64,000 nucleotides of DNA from Lysinibacillus alkalisoli (lineage in GTDB: Bacteria; Bacillota; Bacilli; Bacillales_A; Planococcaceae). The position numbers were made by a program, and so were the translations under genes. Location: contig NZ_BMJT01000011.1 of the NCBI RefSeq assembly GCF_014643595.1, positions 1 through 64,000 on the forward strand, in the 5' to 3' direction. The notes under the pieces are model-generated. The model saw nothing but the letters and a program-made list of their open reading frames with translations, searched no databases and had not been told where the DNA came from. Below are positions 25,867 to 35,960 of the stretch, piece after piece (the first letter of the stretch is position 1; every line of letters begins with the position of its first letter).

Positions 25867-27330
25867 ATGAATATTACGACCATTCAACAAGAGGATTGGC
25901 ACAAAAAAAATGCCATACTAATTTTAGCTTTCGGTTTAGCATGTGGCATAGGTGTAATGGTTCAACTCATTATCCGCAATAATACCGCTATTATTTTATC
26001 GGTATCGATACCGCTTATTGCAAGTTTGATTACATATGTTTATAGTCGCTATCAAACAAAGATGGCGCGCATCTTTCCATATGTATTAATTACGTTAGCT
26101 TTTATTGTAACGATTAGCACCATCACTTTTTCACAAGCTAATTTAGGAACGATTGCCCTTGTGTATTTTGTACTTATTATTTCAAGCATTCATGGTAAAA
26201 TGTCAGTGATGATTTACGGCTATCTTTTAAGTTTAAGTGCATTATTATACAATAACATGGTCTTTGTTGAGCCAGAGCTTGTTGAAGTGAGTGGCTTTAA
26301 CTTAGTATTTGTCCATACGTTAGCATCGCTAGCATTAATTTTAGTTGTGCGACAAAGCCAAGCTGTGTTTCGTCAAGTCGAAGAAGTAGTTGCCCTATCA
26401 AAAGCGAAAGAACAAGCAGAAGGTGCAGCGCAAAAGTTAAATGAAGCGGTTACAGCTATCACACATAATCTGCATCAAATTCGCCTACATACGGAAACGT
26501 CTAATGCTTCACAACAGGAGATGTTAGTAGCTGTGCAAGAGGTAAGTGAAGGCAGTCACCAACAAGAACAGCATATTACAGAAATTGCGGATTTAACAAC
26601 AGGCACAAATCAAGCCATTCATACGATGACAGAGCAGTTAGATGATGTTGTGCAAAGTGCAAATGATGCTGAACATCAAGCGACACAAGGTGCAAATCAA
26701 ATGGCACAGATGCAAGAAAGTATGCAACGATCACAACAAATGTTTGAAGATATTCATCAAGCATTCGGTGGATTAACCAATAAAATTCAAGAAACCAACC
26801 ATTTAGCCGAATCCATTCGTGCTATTACAGAGCAGACGAATCTATTATCATTGAATGCTTCCATTGAAGCAGCACGTGCAGGAGAGGCTGGCAAAGGCTT
26901 TGCAGTTGTGGCAAATGAAATACGCAACTTAGCCACAATGACAGACCAAACCTTACTGCAAATCAATGAAAACTTAGCAGAAGTGAATGCATATAACGAG
27001 CTCACTGTTAAAAAAATCGAGCAAGGTCATCACCAAATGACAGCACAGACAACGATTGCAACAGCGACAAATGAGGCTTTCCTTGTGCTGTTTGACCAAA
27101 TGCAAAAGCTACAACAATTTTCGTTACAGTCATTAGAGGATGCTAAAAAAATCGCGCGTAATAGTGTCGATGTGGAAGAGCGTACAGCAGAGTTTGCAGC
27201 GCTTATTGAAGAGAGTACAGCTGCTACAGACGAGCTAAGTGCGACGTTAGTACAGTTAGCAGAAAAACAACAAGAAATTGAACATTATATTCATTCCACC
27301 TATGAAAACGCTAGGGCTATTCAAGCATAA
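25867..27330 (+). CDS. Methyl-accepting chemotaxis protein with six-TM sensor
   Basis: A 487-residue chemoreceptor. The N-terminal membrane domain has about six TM segments (residues 15-175) and no large extracellular loop, so the signal is sensed in or near the membrane. After a coiled coil comes the MCP signalling domain with the conserved hairpin tip '[19 protein letters not shown]' and '[13 protein letters not shown]'. No HAMP domain is obvious. The ATG follows AGGGAGAGG. No che gene is nearby. It is monocistronic, ending in a strong terminator. Confidence 0.9.
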   Translation: MNITTIQQEDWHKKNAILILAFGLACGIGVMVQLIIRNNTAIILSVSIPLIASLITYVYSRYQTKMARIFPYVLITLAFIVTISTITFSQANLGTIALVYFVLIISSIHGKMSVMIYGYLLSLSALLYNNMVFVEPELVEVSGFNLVFVHTLASLALILVVRQSQAVFRQVEEVVALSKAKEQAEGAAQKLNEAVTAITHNLHQIRLHTETSNASQQEMLVAVQEVSEGSHQQEQHITEIADLTTGTNQAIHTMTEQLDDVVQSANDAEHQATQGANQMAQMQESMQRSQQMFEDIHQAFGGLTNKIQETNHLAESIRAITEQTNLLSLNASIEAARAGEAGKGFAVVANEIRNLATMTDQTLLQINENLAEVNAYNELTVKKIEQGHHQMTAQTTIATATNEAFLVLFDQMQKLQQFSLQSLEDAKKIARNSVDVEERTAEFAALIEESTAATDELSATLVQLAEKQQEIEHYIHSTYENARAIQA

Positions 27331-27369
27331 AAAGCGGTAAGAGGATCGTACTCCTCTTACCGCTTTTTA
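27329..27369. terminator. Bidirectional terminator
   Basis: AAAAAGCGGTAAGAGGA pairs with TCCTCTTACCGCTTTTT around a 6-base loop. It serves both the chemoreceptor gene (plus) and the DUF4184 gene (minus). Confidence 0.9.
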
Positions 27370-27386
27370 CGTAATCTGTTAATTCA

Positions 27387-28055
27387 TCACACTTTTGTTC
27401 GTGCGTATAAGCAAGTAATAACAAGTGCTAAAATACTACTATCAATAAAACGTACGACATGTGTACCATAAGCGTGTAGTGGTACAGAATCCACCATATA
27501 CCATACAAACATACAGCAACCTATCAGCCCAACGTAACACAACCAAAATTGTAAAATAGCTTGGTTTGTGTCATGCAAAACCCATGTGATCTGTCGCCAT
27601 AAAAAGTAACCAATTATCATTAAACCAACTGCTGTACTGCCATGTTGTAACCATTTATAGAGGGGGAAGTACAACGGCATACGTAACAAGCTAAAGTGTG
27701 TGACGAAAAAACCAGAGCGGTGTGTAAAACTATCCCATAAAATATGTGTAATCATTCCGAGTACAGCGCTACGCACAAAAAATGTCATTGTAAAAGGAAG
27801 CGTAGTGTTAGCAATCGCACAATAGTGATACAAGGTAGGCTGTATGTATTGCCACACAACGTACGTGATAAAGCATAGTGGTAAATTCAACCATAACATA
27901 CCGAACCAAGTGTGACCGATGGTACCAAAAGGATAGCCACGTAAAAAATATTCAAAGTCTGGAGCCATTGTACCAATAACAAAAGCAGTGAAGTGAAGCG
28001 AGCGTGTATGAGCAAATGGTATAGCAATGGCTGGATGAGCAAAAGTTAAAGGCAT
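27387..28055 (-). CDS. DUF4184 family membrane protein
   Basis: A 222-residue multi-pass protein. The N-terminus 'MPLTFAHPAIAIP' with 'GTMAPDFEYFLR' is diagnostic of DUF4184. Conserved histidines near residue 7 and in 'ITHILWDSFTHRSG' recall metal-dependent YdjM-type membrane hydrolases, but activity is unproven. GAAAGAAGCGATAGG lies just before the ATG. It is a single gene, convergent with the chemoreceptor gene. Confidence 0.85.
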   Translation of the reverse strand: MPLTFAHPAIAIPFAHTRSLHFTAFVIGTMAPDFEYFLRGYPFGTIGHTWFGMLWLNLPLCFITYVVWQYIQPTLYHYCAIANTTLPFTMTFFVRSAVLGMITHILWDSFTHRSGFFVTHFSLLRMPLYFPLYKWLQHGSTAVGLMIIGYFLWRQITWVLHDTNQAILQFWLCYVGLIGCCMFVWYMVDSVPLHAYGTHVVRFIDSSILALVITCLYARTKV

Positions 28056-28202
28056 CCTATCGCTTCTTTCTTTATAAATTGTGTCAATAGGGACGAGAAG
28101 TTAACTAAAATGTTGCAAAAAGGTTAAAAAGCACATGAAGTTTCAGCCAGTTTTAAGCTACAGTTAAGAAAGAGTTGATATACTTTTTGTGAGGTGAGGG
28201 GT

Positions 28203-28691
28203 ATGAATGAGACACAACTAACAAGAACGATTGCGCCAACCTTTGTGAATGTACAAAGATGGACAGAAGGCGTGACATTATTGATTACAATGACAATTTT
28301 GCTTGCATTATACGGTGCGAGTTTATATTTTGAATGGAAAACATGGGTGAGTTGGCTTTTCGTTATTTTACTTGTTCTTGATATGGGTATGAGTGTTTGG
28401 ACAGTTGGTATAGCGCCTATTCTGTTGCAAAAATATTGGCGTTTTCATGTAGACGAAACCTATATTCAATTGCGCTACGGTCGCCTATCGTATGAGCATG
28501 TTGTAATCCCAACAGCTAAAATACAATCCGTTCGTTTGCAACAAGGGCCTTTTTTGCGTCGGTATGGTTTAATGGCTGTCACAATTGATACGTTAAGTGA
28601 TGCACATACCATCCCTGCTCTCTCTACAGAAGAGGCACGCATCTTGCGCGATGAGATTGCACGCTATGCAAAAGTAAAGGAAGTGGCATGA
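28203..28691 (+). CDS. ydbS: YdbS-like membrane protein with bacterial PH domain
   Basis: A 162-residue protein with two TM segments (about 25-75) and then a bPH2 domain ('DETYIQLRYGRL', 'IPTAKIQSVRLQQGPFLRRYGL'). ATG 28203 is preferred because AGGTGAGGGG precedes it; an in-frame GTG at 28194 lies within that site. It overlaps ydbT by 4 bp, as in B. subtilis, where this pair has been linked to antimicrobial-compound resistance and membrane stress. Confidence 0.85.
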   Translation: MNETQLTRTIAPTFVNVQRWTEGVTLLITMTILLALYGASLYFEWKTWVSWLFVILLVLDMGMSVWTVGIAPILLQKYWRFHVDETYIQLRYGRLSYEHVVIPTAKIQSVRLQQGPFLRRYGLMAVTIDTLSDAHTIPALSTEEARILRDEIARYAKVKEVA

Positions 28692-30124
28692 TGTGGTTAC
28701 GTTATCCTTTAAGCAAAGTTTTATATGATATAGCAGATTTGATAAAGATGTTTATCATTCCTGCTTTTTTATTATTTATTGTGTCAGAGAGTACGTCACT
28801 TGCTATGACGATTGTACGTTATTTATTCGTCGTGTTTGTTGTGCTATCAAGTATTGTCAATCTCTTTACGATGGTGACATTTCGTTATCGCATTAATGAC
28901 CAACAAATTGAGGTGCGCAGAGGCTTATTCAGTCGTACTGAGCAAATTGTGCCACTCCCACATATACAAAATGTACAGTCAGACACACCATTTTTACAGC
29001 GCCTATTCGGGTTAACAACTTTGAAGCTTGAGATGTTAGATGCCTCTGACTCTACGATTACATTTTCATCGCTAAAGATAGCAGAAGCGAAACGTATTAC
29101 AGCTATTGTGAATCAAGAGGTAGTTAGTGAATTAACGATAGTGGGTACAGAGGAAAAAGAACCGCCACTAATTTTTACACCAACTGCTAATGATTTATTA
29201 AAAGCTACTTTCACTTCTTTTAGCTTTTTAGTTATTATTCCGCTGGGTATTAAATTATGGAACATGCTAGATGATTATAACGTCAGTATAGGTTGGCTTA
29301 ATAAGCTATTGCAATCGAGCTGGTTTATGATCCCCATGATTATTGGGATTGCGGTTTTGGCTGTAGGTATTGGTATTATTAAAGTATTTTTAACATATTG
29401 GGGTTATACATTACGCAGTGATACGACTACGTTGTACATTAAAAAAGGCGTGCTGAGTGAAACAAAATTTACGATTACAAAATCCCGTGTGCAAGCGGTT
29501 GTATATGAGCAATCTTTATTAAAGCGCATGTTAGGTTTAGTAAGTATAAAGCTTGAGACGACCGGCGAGTTGACGCTAAGTGAAACGGCATTAAATGAGA
29601 TATATCCCTATATGCCTGTGAAACAGGCGGAGCAAATTATGCAACAAATTTTGCCGCAGTTTGTGCTAGAGAGCCCACAAAAAAAACTGTCCCTTACCGC
29701 TTTATGGTCACGCTTGTTAAAACCAAGCTATCTCTTTATTATTGCCTTAATTGTGTTGTTATATTTAGCATCACCTTATTGGTATGTCGCCTTTATTTGG
29801 CCGATTGTTCTAACTAGCTATCGTTTCTTTAAATGGCGTAACACACGTTATGATATGGCACAAAGCCATTTACAGTGGCAGCAGGGTGCATTCGTGACAG
29901 AAAGACGCATACACATTCGCGCTACTATTACAGAGGTCAAAGTGACACAAAGTGCTTGGCAACGTTTATTTGGTGTGGCTACGATACACACCGTCATTCA
30001 AGCTAAGCCTTATGCCAAACATTGCTTAAAAGATATACCAATTCAAGAGGCAGAGCAATTTGTTACGTGGTACAAAGCGCGTGTAAATGATATGACATAT
30101 GAAGGAGATACGGTATGTATTTAA
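28688..30124 (+). CDS. ydbT: YdbT-like membrane protein with three PH domains
   Basis: A 478-residue protein with three repeats of TM pair plus bPH2 domain. Each repeat carries a variant of 'P..R.Q.V.....LQRLFGL..' ('LPHIQNVQSDTPFLQRLFGL', 'KSRVQAVVYEQSLLKRMLGL', 'ATITEVKVTQSAWQRLFGV'). It forms the conserved ydbS-ydbT pair and probably a membrane complex with YdbS. Function is not established in detail. Its end overlaps the ATPase gene at 30115. Confidence 0.87.
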   Translation: MMWLRYPLSKVLYDIADLIKMFIIPAFLLFIVSESTSLAMTIVRYLFVVFVVLSSIVNLFTMVTFRYRINDQQIEVRRGLFSRTEQIVPLPHIQNVQSDTPFLQRLFGLTTLKLEMLDASDSTITFSSLKIAEAKRITAIVNQEVVSELTIVGTEEKEPPLIFTPTANDLLKATFTSFSFLVIIPLGIKLWNMLDDYNVSIGWLNKLLQSSWFMIPMIIGIAVLAVGIGIIKVFLTYWGYTLRSDTTTLYIKKGVLSETKFTITKSRVQAVVYEQSLLKRMLGLVSIKLETTGELTLSETALNEIYPYMPVKQAEQIMQQILPQFVLESPQKKLSLTALWSRLLKPSYLFIIALIVLLYLASPYWYVAFIWPIVLTSYRFFKWRNTRYDMAQSHLQWQQGAFVTERRIHIRATITEVKVTQSAWQRLFGVATIHTVIQAKPYAKHCLKDIPIQEAEQFVTWYKARVNDMTYEGDTVCI

Positions 30125-30822
30125 AATCTTGTGCTGTTATAACAAAAAAGCGCAATGCGTTTCCTTTCACTATTCCGAGTCTACGACAATTAGAGACGTT
30201 AACTTTTCCAACAAACGTTACTTTTTTTGTAGGGGAGAATGGCTCTGGTAAATCAACTTTATTGGAAGGCATTGCATGGCAGTGTGGTTTCCATACAGCA
30301 GGTGGTAGTCGCAATCATCTCTACGATGTGCATAAATCATCATCTGATATGGGTGCGTATTTGCGTTTAGCTTGGTTACCTAAAATTACAAGAGGATTCT
30401 TTTTGCGAGCAGAAACATTTTATCAATTTGCTGAGCATCTTGACCAAATGGAAAGTGATAAACGGTATGCTAATTATGGTGGAGAATCGTTACTCGATCA
30501 GTCACATGGTGAGTCATTTTTAACATTATTTACTCAAGCTTTTAAAGGTAAAGCGATTTATTTACTCGATGAGCCAGAAGCAGCCCTATCACCTACACGT
30601 CAATTAAGTTTACTTCGTATTATGAAAGATCTTGAGCATGAGGCGCAGTTTATTATTGCCACACATTCGCCAATTTTACTGGGATATCCACATGCCACGA
30701 TTTACGAATTTGATGAAACGGGTATAAACGAAGTACAATATGAAGAGACAACACATTATATTGTAACGAAACAGTTTTTGAATGCACGAGATGTGATGTT
30801 AAAACACTTATTTGAAGATTAA
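30115..30822 (+). CDS. AAA/ABC-type ATPase, RecF/SMC-like
   Basis: A 235-residue soluble ATPase. Walker A is 'FVGENGSGKSTLLEG', the signature-like segment is 'SHGES', Walker B is 'AIYLLDEPEAALSP', and the H-loop is 'IIATHSPILLG'. This is the compact AAA_23/AAA_21 (YjeE-unrelated) type found singly in many Firmicutes, not a transporter subunit. The start overlaps ydbT by 10 bp with AAGGAGATACGGT upstream, so it belongs to the ydbST operon. Its partner and role are unknown. Confidence 0.8.
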   Translation: MYLKSCAVITKKRNAFPFTIPSLRQLETLTFPTNVTFFVGENGSGKSTLLEGIAWQCGFHTAGGSRNHLYDVHKSSSDMGAYLRLAWLPKITRGFFLRAETFYQFAEHLDQMESDKRYANYGGESLLDQSHGESFLTLFTQAFKGKAIYLLDEPEAALSPTRQLSLLRIMKDLEHEAQFIIATHSPILLGYPHATIYEFDETGINEVQYEETTHYIVTKQFLNARDVMLKHLFED

Positions 30823-30834
30823 GGACGGGGAATT

Positions 30835-32067
30835 ATGATTAACCAGCGGAAAGGCTTAATAATGAGAGAAATTAAGCAACAGGAGATGGCGCAATCAATT
30901 GAATTATTGAATTACGTATTCCAAGACTCTTTATCCATGAACAAAGACCGATTTTTTGTTATGAAAAAGAGTAAACAATTTGATGTAGGGCATGCGCTTG
31001 GTTGGTTTGATGGCGACCAATTAGTATCGCAAGTATTAAGTTTACCATTTGAAGTAAATGTACATGGTACAGTTTATGATATGGGGGGTATTACAGCGGT
31101 TGGCACATACCCAGAATACTCAAGTCATGGTTTAATGCAACAATTGTTAGAGGAATGTTTACAACGTATGCGTGATGAGGGCAAATATTTATCCTTTTTA
31201 TTCCCTTATTCCATTCCGTATTACCGCAAAAAAGGCTGGGAAATTATGAGTGACATTGTGGAATTTGAAATTAAAGATACTCAAATTCCACATTATAAAG
31301 ATGTACCAGGAAAAATGCGACGTGTCGATGTTAAACATGCGCATATTTTTGATATTTATAGTCGTTACGCACAAGTGACACATGGTGTGATGGTGCGTAA
31401 TCAAATTGCATGGAATGAAAAATATTACGAAGATTTTTGGGAAGAGAAATTTATTGATTCAGATATTCAACTTCAAGCAGGCGTGTATTATGATGAGCAA
31501 GACGCACCACAAGGCTATTTGTTTTATCGCATCATGGAAGATAACTTTTACATTGATGAAATTGTATATTTAAGTGAGGATGCACGTAAAGGGCTATGGA
31601 ACTTTGTATACGCACATCAGTCTATGATTGATAACGTTTATGGTAAAACAACAGGGAATGAACCCGTTGCCTTCCTACTTGAAGATAGTGAAATCATTCA
31701 AAAGGTAACCCCTTATTTTATGGCACGTGTAGTAGATGTGGCTGCCTTTTTAGAAAAATTTCCTTACGCACGTTCCACATTCCAATTGCAGTTAGCTGTT
31801 ACAGATAGTGTTGTGGCATGGAATAACGGCATTTTTGAAATCACAGCACAAGACGGCGCTGTTACCGTTAAAAGAATAACAGATACTGTGACAAAGAGTC
31901 AGCATGCCATCCATATGAATGTGCAAACATTAGCCACGATGTTTTTAGGGTATAAACGACCTAGCTATTTAGAAAAAGTGGAACGTCTACAGGGCAATGC
32001 GATGGCAATTGGTTTATTAGAAGATATTATTCCCATCGGCATTCCCACTTTTATTGATTATTTTTAA
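30835..32067 (+). CDS. Eis-like GNAT acetyltransferase
   Basis: A 410-residue protein with an Eis-type layout. An N-terminal GNAT domain carries 'GITAVGTYPEYSSHGLMQQLL' (acetyl-CoA site), and a second GNAT-like domain follows. A C-terminal SCP2-like domain ends in 'IPIGIPTFIDYF'. Eis enzymes acetylate amines such as aminoglycosides, but the substrate here is unknown. GGACGGGGAATT precedes ATG 30835; ATG 30862 is an alternative. The last 152 bp (31916-32067) recur at 36519-36670 with three silent changes, so the 3' end has been rebuilt by an insertion. Confidence 0.82.
   Translation: MINQRKGLIMREIKQQEMAQSIELLNYVFQDSLSMNKDRFFVMKKSKQFDVGHALGWFDGDQLVSQVLSLPFEVNVHGTVYDMGGITAVGTYPEYSSHGLMQQLLEECLQRMRDEGKYLSFLFPYSIPYYRKKGWEIMSDIVEFEIKDTQIPHYKDVPGKMRRVDVKHAHIFDIYSRYAQVTHGVMVRNQIAWNEKYYEDFWEEKFIDSDIQLQAGVYYDEQDAPQGYLFYRIMEDNFYIDEIVYLSEDARKGLWNFVYAHQSMIDNVYGKTTGNEPVAFLLEDSEIIQKVTPYFMARVVDVAAFLEKFPYARSTFQLQLAVTDSVVAWNNGIFEITAQDGAVTVKRITDTVTKSQHAIHMNVQTLATMFLGYKRPSYLEKVERLQGNAMAIGLLEDIIPIGIPTFIDYF
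31916..32067 (+). repeat. Direct repeat copy A (3' end of the Eis-like gene)
   Basis: 152 bp matching 36519-36670 at 149 positions. The three differences are all third-position silent changes. Together the copies bracket the 32068-36518 insertion. Confidence 0.95.
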
Positions 32068-32068
32068 A

Positions 32069-32106
32069 AGAATTTGTGCAGGGGAAACCTGTACAAATTT
32101 TTTTTA
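32069..32106 (+). terminator. Terminator after the Eis-like gene
   Basis: AATTTGTGCAGG pairs with CCTGTACAAATT (one G-U) and is followed by TTTTTTT. Confidence 0.8.
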
Positions 32107-33539
32107 TAAAATGCCTCTTTATTGCAGAATAAGGCATGGTTAGTAGGGTACTGTATGCCGAAATGGACTTGGTAATGCTGGATTATAACATTTTTATGAT
32201 GTATCAGTTGCTCTTATTGCACAAAAAAATTAATTGCTATTATTTGTAGTTATATATATTGCTTTTAGTCGCTGTACCTTATATTACAAAGCTTTATGTT
32301 ATTGAATGGGAAGAAGTGTTAATAAGAATTGCTCTTTATTGATCTTACTGATTATGCTGTTGTTACTAGACATACCAAAATATTTGCAACAATGATATAT
32401 AGTAAAAATAATATAGAAGTGAAGTGCCCCCTATTGTTAGGCGTGTCTAACAATAGGGGGCACTTCAAGGTTCATATTTTAAATAATGTTATTTTAATTC
32501 GTCCATAGAGAAATTATTAAATAAAGCGCAACTACAAAAATAAAAATATCACTGTACAAATAGAGATATTTTAAAAAAACGTGGTAAAATAAGGATGGAT
32601 AAATATGAACTTTAAATAACTATAAACCAAGCAAAAATAGTGTACAGATGTGAGCTAAACCCAGTATGGCAATTGGAAGAGAGCTTATTTAGTTTTTGTA
32701 TTGGGCTATAGGATAATTCGTTTGTAAATTATAGTCATTAATAAACGTATTTTTAAGGTGATGATATTAGCTATACCAGATTTAAAAAGGACGAACAGTT
32801 TCTGATATATAGCGATTGTGGCTATCAATATAGATTAATATTCCTTAAATACGATAATTGAAGATAACAAATATGGTATATAGTATCTTGAGCGTTAAAT
32901 AAATAAATCCAAATATTGAAGAATTGAATATCTTATATTGCTTTAGGAATCTCAATATAAGTAGTCAGAAAAATAAGTAGAATTGCTACTATCTAATACT
33001 TTATTGGGAAGGCAAGCATAAATTTTCATCTGTTTTAAATCAAAGCTGTTTCTTTGTTTCTTTCAATAAAATATTACATTGTGCCTACCATTGATAAGAT
33101 GTAACAGTGGTTTGTAAGGAGAAGGTTCGTTTCGCTCATATTACTCACAAAAAGTGTGTGAAATAGCCATTTATTGTTTATTTGTGCAAATGAATAGTTT
33201 TTGAAGTTGTCTTTATAACTTTTAAGCATGCGACTGAGAAAAGCTACAATATAGTATGATATCTAGTTGTCAAGTTGTAATGAACTTTCAAAAAGTCATT
33301 GGTCAGTCTACCAATGACAAAGAGTGGATGGAGAAGTCCAATTGACTTGTAATGAACATTGTTAGCTCATAGTTTGATTTCCCCTTGTAGAAGTTAGTCT
33401 AGTTATTGTAAATCAAACTGTTTAAAGAATTAAAATATTGGTGGTTGAGAAGTAAGTGTTAACTTATTTAGTATTTTTTTATTAAAGGATGTGTTTGATT
33501 GGGTAGTTAAAAATGAAGAGATAAAGGATGTATAAAAAA
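32107..33539. other. 1.4-kb AT-rich stretch without a recognisable gene
   Basis: Stop codons are dense in all frames. Contents seen are the 48-bp perfect inverted repeat at 32420-32467, a hairpin at 33293-33316 (GTCATTGGT/ACCAATGAC), and a short direct repeat TTGTAATGAAC near 33279 and 33349. A 28-codon open tail just before the ABC gene may be a gene remnant. No small peptide gene with a convincing ribosome site was found. Confidence 0.5.
32420..32467. repeat. 48-bp perfect inverted repeat, abutted IS-end-like sequence
   Basis: TGAAGTGCCCCCTATTGTTAG (21 bp) faces its exact reverse complement across GCGTGT. The arm resembles the termini of IS3-family (IS150-group) elements, which often read TG...TGCCCCCT.TTGTTAGAC. 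The interior is missing, so this looks like an IS reduced to its two ends or a very short MITE. No clear target duplication is visible. Confidence 0.7.
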
Positions 33540-34439
33540 ATGGAATCTATTATAGAACTACAAAATGTAACTAAAAAATTTAAAAATAAACTAATCCTAG
33601 AAACGGTATCGCTTTCTATCCCAGCAAATCAGATTACGGCAATTGTTGGAAAGAACGGATCAGGAAAAAGTACGCTATTGAAATTAATTGCTGGATTGTC
33701 TAAGCCAAATACAGGAGAAATACTTTTTCAAAATGGCAAGCCTATTCGTATTGGGTATGTTCCAGAGGTGACTCCTGCAGTAATTCCTTTTACATTGGTA
33801 GAATATCTCACACATATGGGTACAATTCATGGACTACACAAAGAGTGGTTGTGGCAGCGGATTAATACATTGCTAGAAATATTTCATATGAAAGAAGATC
33901 GTAACAATAGGATTGTTCATTTTTCAAAAGGGATGAAGCAAAAGGTAACTATTATGCAGGCGATGTTAGAAGAAACAGACCTTCTCATTATGGACGAACC
34001 ACTTTCAGGCCTTGATCCAAAGGCACAAACTGAATTTGAAGAGCTATTAATGACCTTGAAAGAAAGGAATATTAGCGTCATTTTAACCTGCCATGAGGCA
34101 AAGTTGCTTGAAAAAGTTGTAGATCAATTACTCGTCATTCATGAGGGACAAATCTCCCATACTAGTGTCCAACACGAACAAGGTGAAATTATGAACAGGA
34201 TTGTTTTTGAACTATCTAATACCATTTCAATCAGTACATTAAAAGATAGAGTGATTATTGACAAAGAAGAAGAAATTAGCCCTGGGCGAAAGTTAATTGA
34301 ATTGAATGTCAATGAAGAACAAACGAATATGATTGTGAAGGAATTTTTGAATCGGGGAGCTTCAATTAAGTTTTTATCTCCGATAAATAAGAAAGAAACA
34401 ATATTTTTTAAGCAATTTCTAAAAGAAGGGGAAAGGTAG
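33540..34439 (+). CDS. ABC transporter ATP-binding protein (ABC-2 exporter type)
   Basis: About 299 residues. Walker A is 'AIVGKNGSGKSTLLKLIAG', the signature is 'FSKGMKQKV' in place of LSGGQ, Walker B is 'LLIMDEPLSGLDP', and the switch is 'LTCHEAKLLE'. A 75-residue C-terminal extension follows, as in BcrA/YtrB-type exporters of peptides or antibiotics. ATG 33540 is chosen because AAAGG lies 10 bp upstream, while for ATG 33528 it is adjacent. It is the first gene of a pair with the permease and lies in the insertion. Codon use is more A/T-rich than in the backbone. Confidence 0.85.
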   Translation: MESIIELQNVTKKFKNKLILETVSLSIPANQITAIVGKNGSGKSTLLKLIAGLSKPNTGEILFQNGKPIRIGYVPEVTPAVIPFTLVEYLTHMGTIHGLHKEWLWQRINTLLEIFHMKEDRNNRIVHFSKGMKQKVTIMQAMLEETDLLIMDEPLSGLDPKAQTEFEELLMTLKERNISVILTCHEAKLLEKVVDQLLVIHEGQISHTSVQHEQGEIMNRIVFELSNTISISTLKDRVIIDKEEEISPGRKLIELNVNEEQTNMIVKEFLNRGASIKFLSPINKKETIFFKQFLKEGER

Positions 34440-34441
34440 TA

Positions 34442-35152
34442 ATGAAGGGTTTGATTCACTATTTTTTTGCTAATTATTTTAGAACATACAAGTATGTTCC
34501 ACCAGTTTCAATCTTTATCATAATACTTGTCATTAATTACTCCTACACACCTAATCCGATAATGAGTAGTTACTCATTCACTTCACTTATGTTATTTTTT
34601 ATAATGGGCTGGGTTGTAATTACCATTTTTCATATGGAGGACAAAAATCAAAAAGAAATTACGATTATGCACGCCAAAAGTATAAGAGAATATTATCTTG
34701 CCCTTGTCATCAACTGTATAATAGTAGGTCTGCTGTTTAGCATTTTAGCTGTAGCTTATCCTATTATTTTTAATTTCTTTTCACCAGACCTTCGTATTGC
34801 TCATATTGTCATTGGTTTTTTTGCGCATTTTAGTCTATCTCTTCTTTCAATCGCATTATCCTTATTTTTTACAAGGGAGTTCGTAAAAAATGATATAAAC
34901 ACATGGTGGGGCGTTATTAGTATCTTGGTTATTTCTTTAGTTTTAGCCGTGGCAAATATAGATATCTTAAAAATAAAGCTAATAAACTGGTTTCTTCCAC
35001 CGTTGCGTTACTCTTTAGATATTATGAGTATTGACGATGAGGTCATCCATCTTTCTGGACAGATTTATAGGGAATTTGGTTGGGTTTTTATTTATAGTTT
35101 GATTTTGATTTCAATCTATATTGCAATTGTTCAAAAAAGAAGAATCATTTAA
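34442..35152 (+). CDS. ABC-2-type permease
   Basis: A 236-residue integral membrane protein with six predicted TM segments and no soluble domain. It starts 2 bp after the ATPase stop behind AAAGG and is the obvious permease partner. The pair resembles small exporters for bacteriocin self-protection or cell-wall-antibiotic response. No precursor peptide or modifying enzyme is visible, so the substrate is unknown. Confidence 0.75.
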   Translation: MKGLIHYFFANYFRTYKYVPPVSIFIIILVINYSYTPNPIMSSYSFTSLMLFFIMGWVVITIFHMEDKNQKEITIMHAKSIREYYLALVINCIIVGLLFSILAVAYPIIFNFFSPDLRIAHIVIGFFAHFSLSLLSIALSLFFTREFVKNDINTWWGVISILVISLVLAVANIDILKIKLINWFLPPLRYSLDIMSIDDEVIHLSGQIYREFGWVFIYSLILISIYIAIVQKRRII

Positions 35153-35291
35153 AAGGGAATTTGAGACCCTCCAATTTTTAACCAAAAAATAAAATGAGTA
35201 GTAATAATCGATTAGCTCATAGTTGAACTAGAAGTGTCTCATGTAAACTATGATCGAACAGTTAATACATAAAAAGAGTGAAGTTAACAAA

Positions 35292-35367
35292 AAGAGCTAT
35301 CTACTATGAGAAATTCAATTGATTATTCTTCTAATTATATTACGTTTACTATAGAAAGTAGCTCTTA
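35292..35367. repeat. Imperfect inverted repeat upstream of the signal peptidase gene
   Basis: AAGAGCTATCTACTAT faces ATAGAAAGTAGCTCTT across about 44 bases, with 13 of 16 positions pairing. It ends about 30 bp before the gene. It could be a leader hairpin or a small relic repeat. The rest of the 35153-35396 gap shows nothing assignable. Confidence 0.45.
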
Positions 35368-35396
35368 TTTTAAATATGTAAGGAGATGAAAATATT

Positions 35397-35960
35397 ATGA
35401 AAATCATAAAACACAAAAAAGAAAGTTGGGAATGGATAAAAGCACTTTTCATTGCATGTATAATTGCATTTCTAATTCGTTTCTTTTTAATTGCGCCTGT
35501 TACGGTGGATGGCAAATCAATGGATCCAACCCTCTATGATAAAGAACGTATGATAGTCAACAAGTTGAGTTACAAATTAGGTGAGCCTCAACGCTATGAT
35601 CTTATTGTGTTCCATGCAACGGAAGAAAAAGATTATATTAAACGAGTGATTGCTTTACCAGGAGAACATATTGCTTATAAGAATGACACATTATATATAA
35701 ATGGGGAAAATATGAATGAAACTTATTTAGAATCTCGAAAAAAAGATCTGTTTAAAGGTGAAGGTACATTAACCGAAGATTTTACCCTTGAAGATATTGT
35801 TGGAGAAACAAGAATCCCAGAAGGATATGTATTCGTTATGGGAGATAATAGAAGAAACAGTCTAGACAGTCGAATAATTGGATTAGTTCCAATAGAAGAT
35901 ATAGTAGGAAAAACAAATATTATTTATTGGCCACTAGATAATTTTAGATATACTAAATAA
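35397..35960 (+). CDS. Type I signal peptidase (SipS/LepB type)
   Basis: A 187-residue membrane-anchored serine protease that removes signal peptides. One N-terminal TM segment (about 15-35). The Ser nucleophile is in 'DGKSMDPTLYD' (about 41), the Lys general base in 'YIKRVIALPGE' (about 80), and the conserved box is 'GDNRRNSLDSR'. Length is that of the Bacillus prokaryotic-type enzymes. AGGAGATGAAAATATT precedes the ATG. It lies in the insertion with the ABC exporter, so it may process the exporter's unknown substrate, or simply be a cargo paralogue. Confidence 0.92.
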   Translation: MKIIKHKKESWEWIKALFIACIIAFLIRFFLIAPVTVDGKSMDPTLYDKERMIVNKLSYKLGEPQRYDLIVFHATEEKDYIKRVIALPGEHIAYKNDTLYINGENMNETYLESRKKDLFKGEGTLTEDFTLEDIVGETRIPEGYVFVMGDNRRNSLDSRIIGLVPIEDIVGKTNIIYWPLDNFRYTK

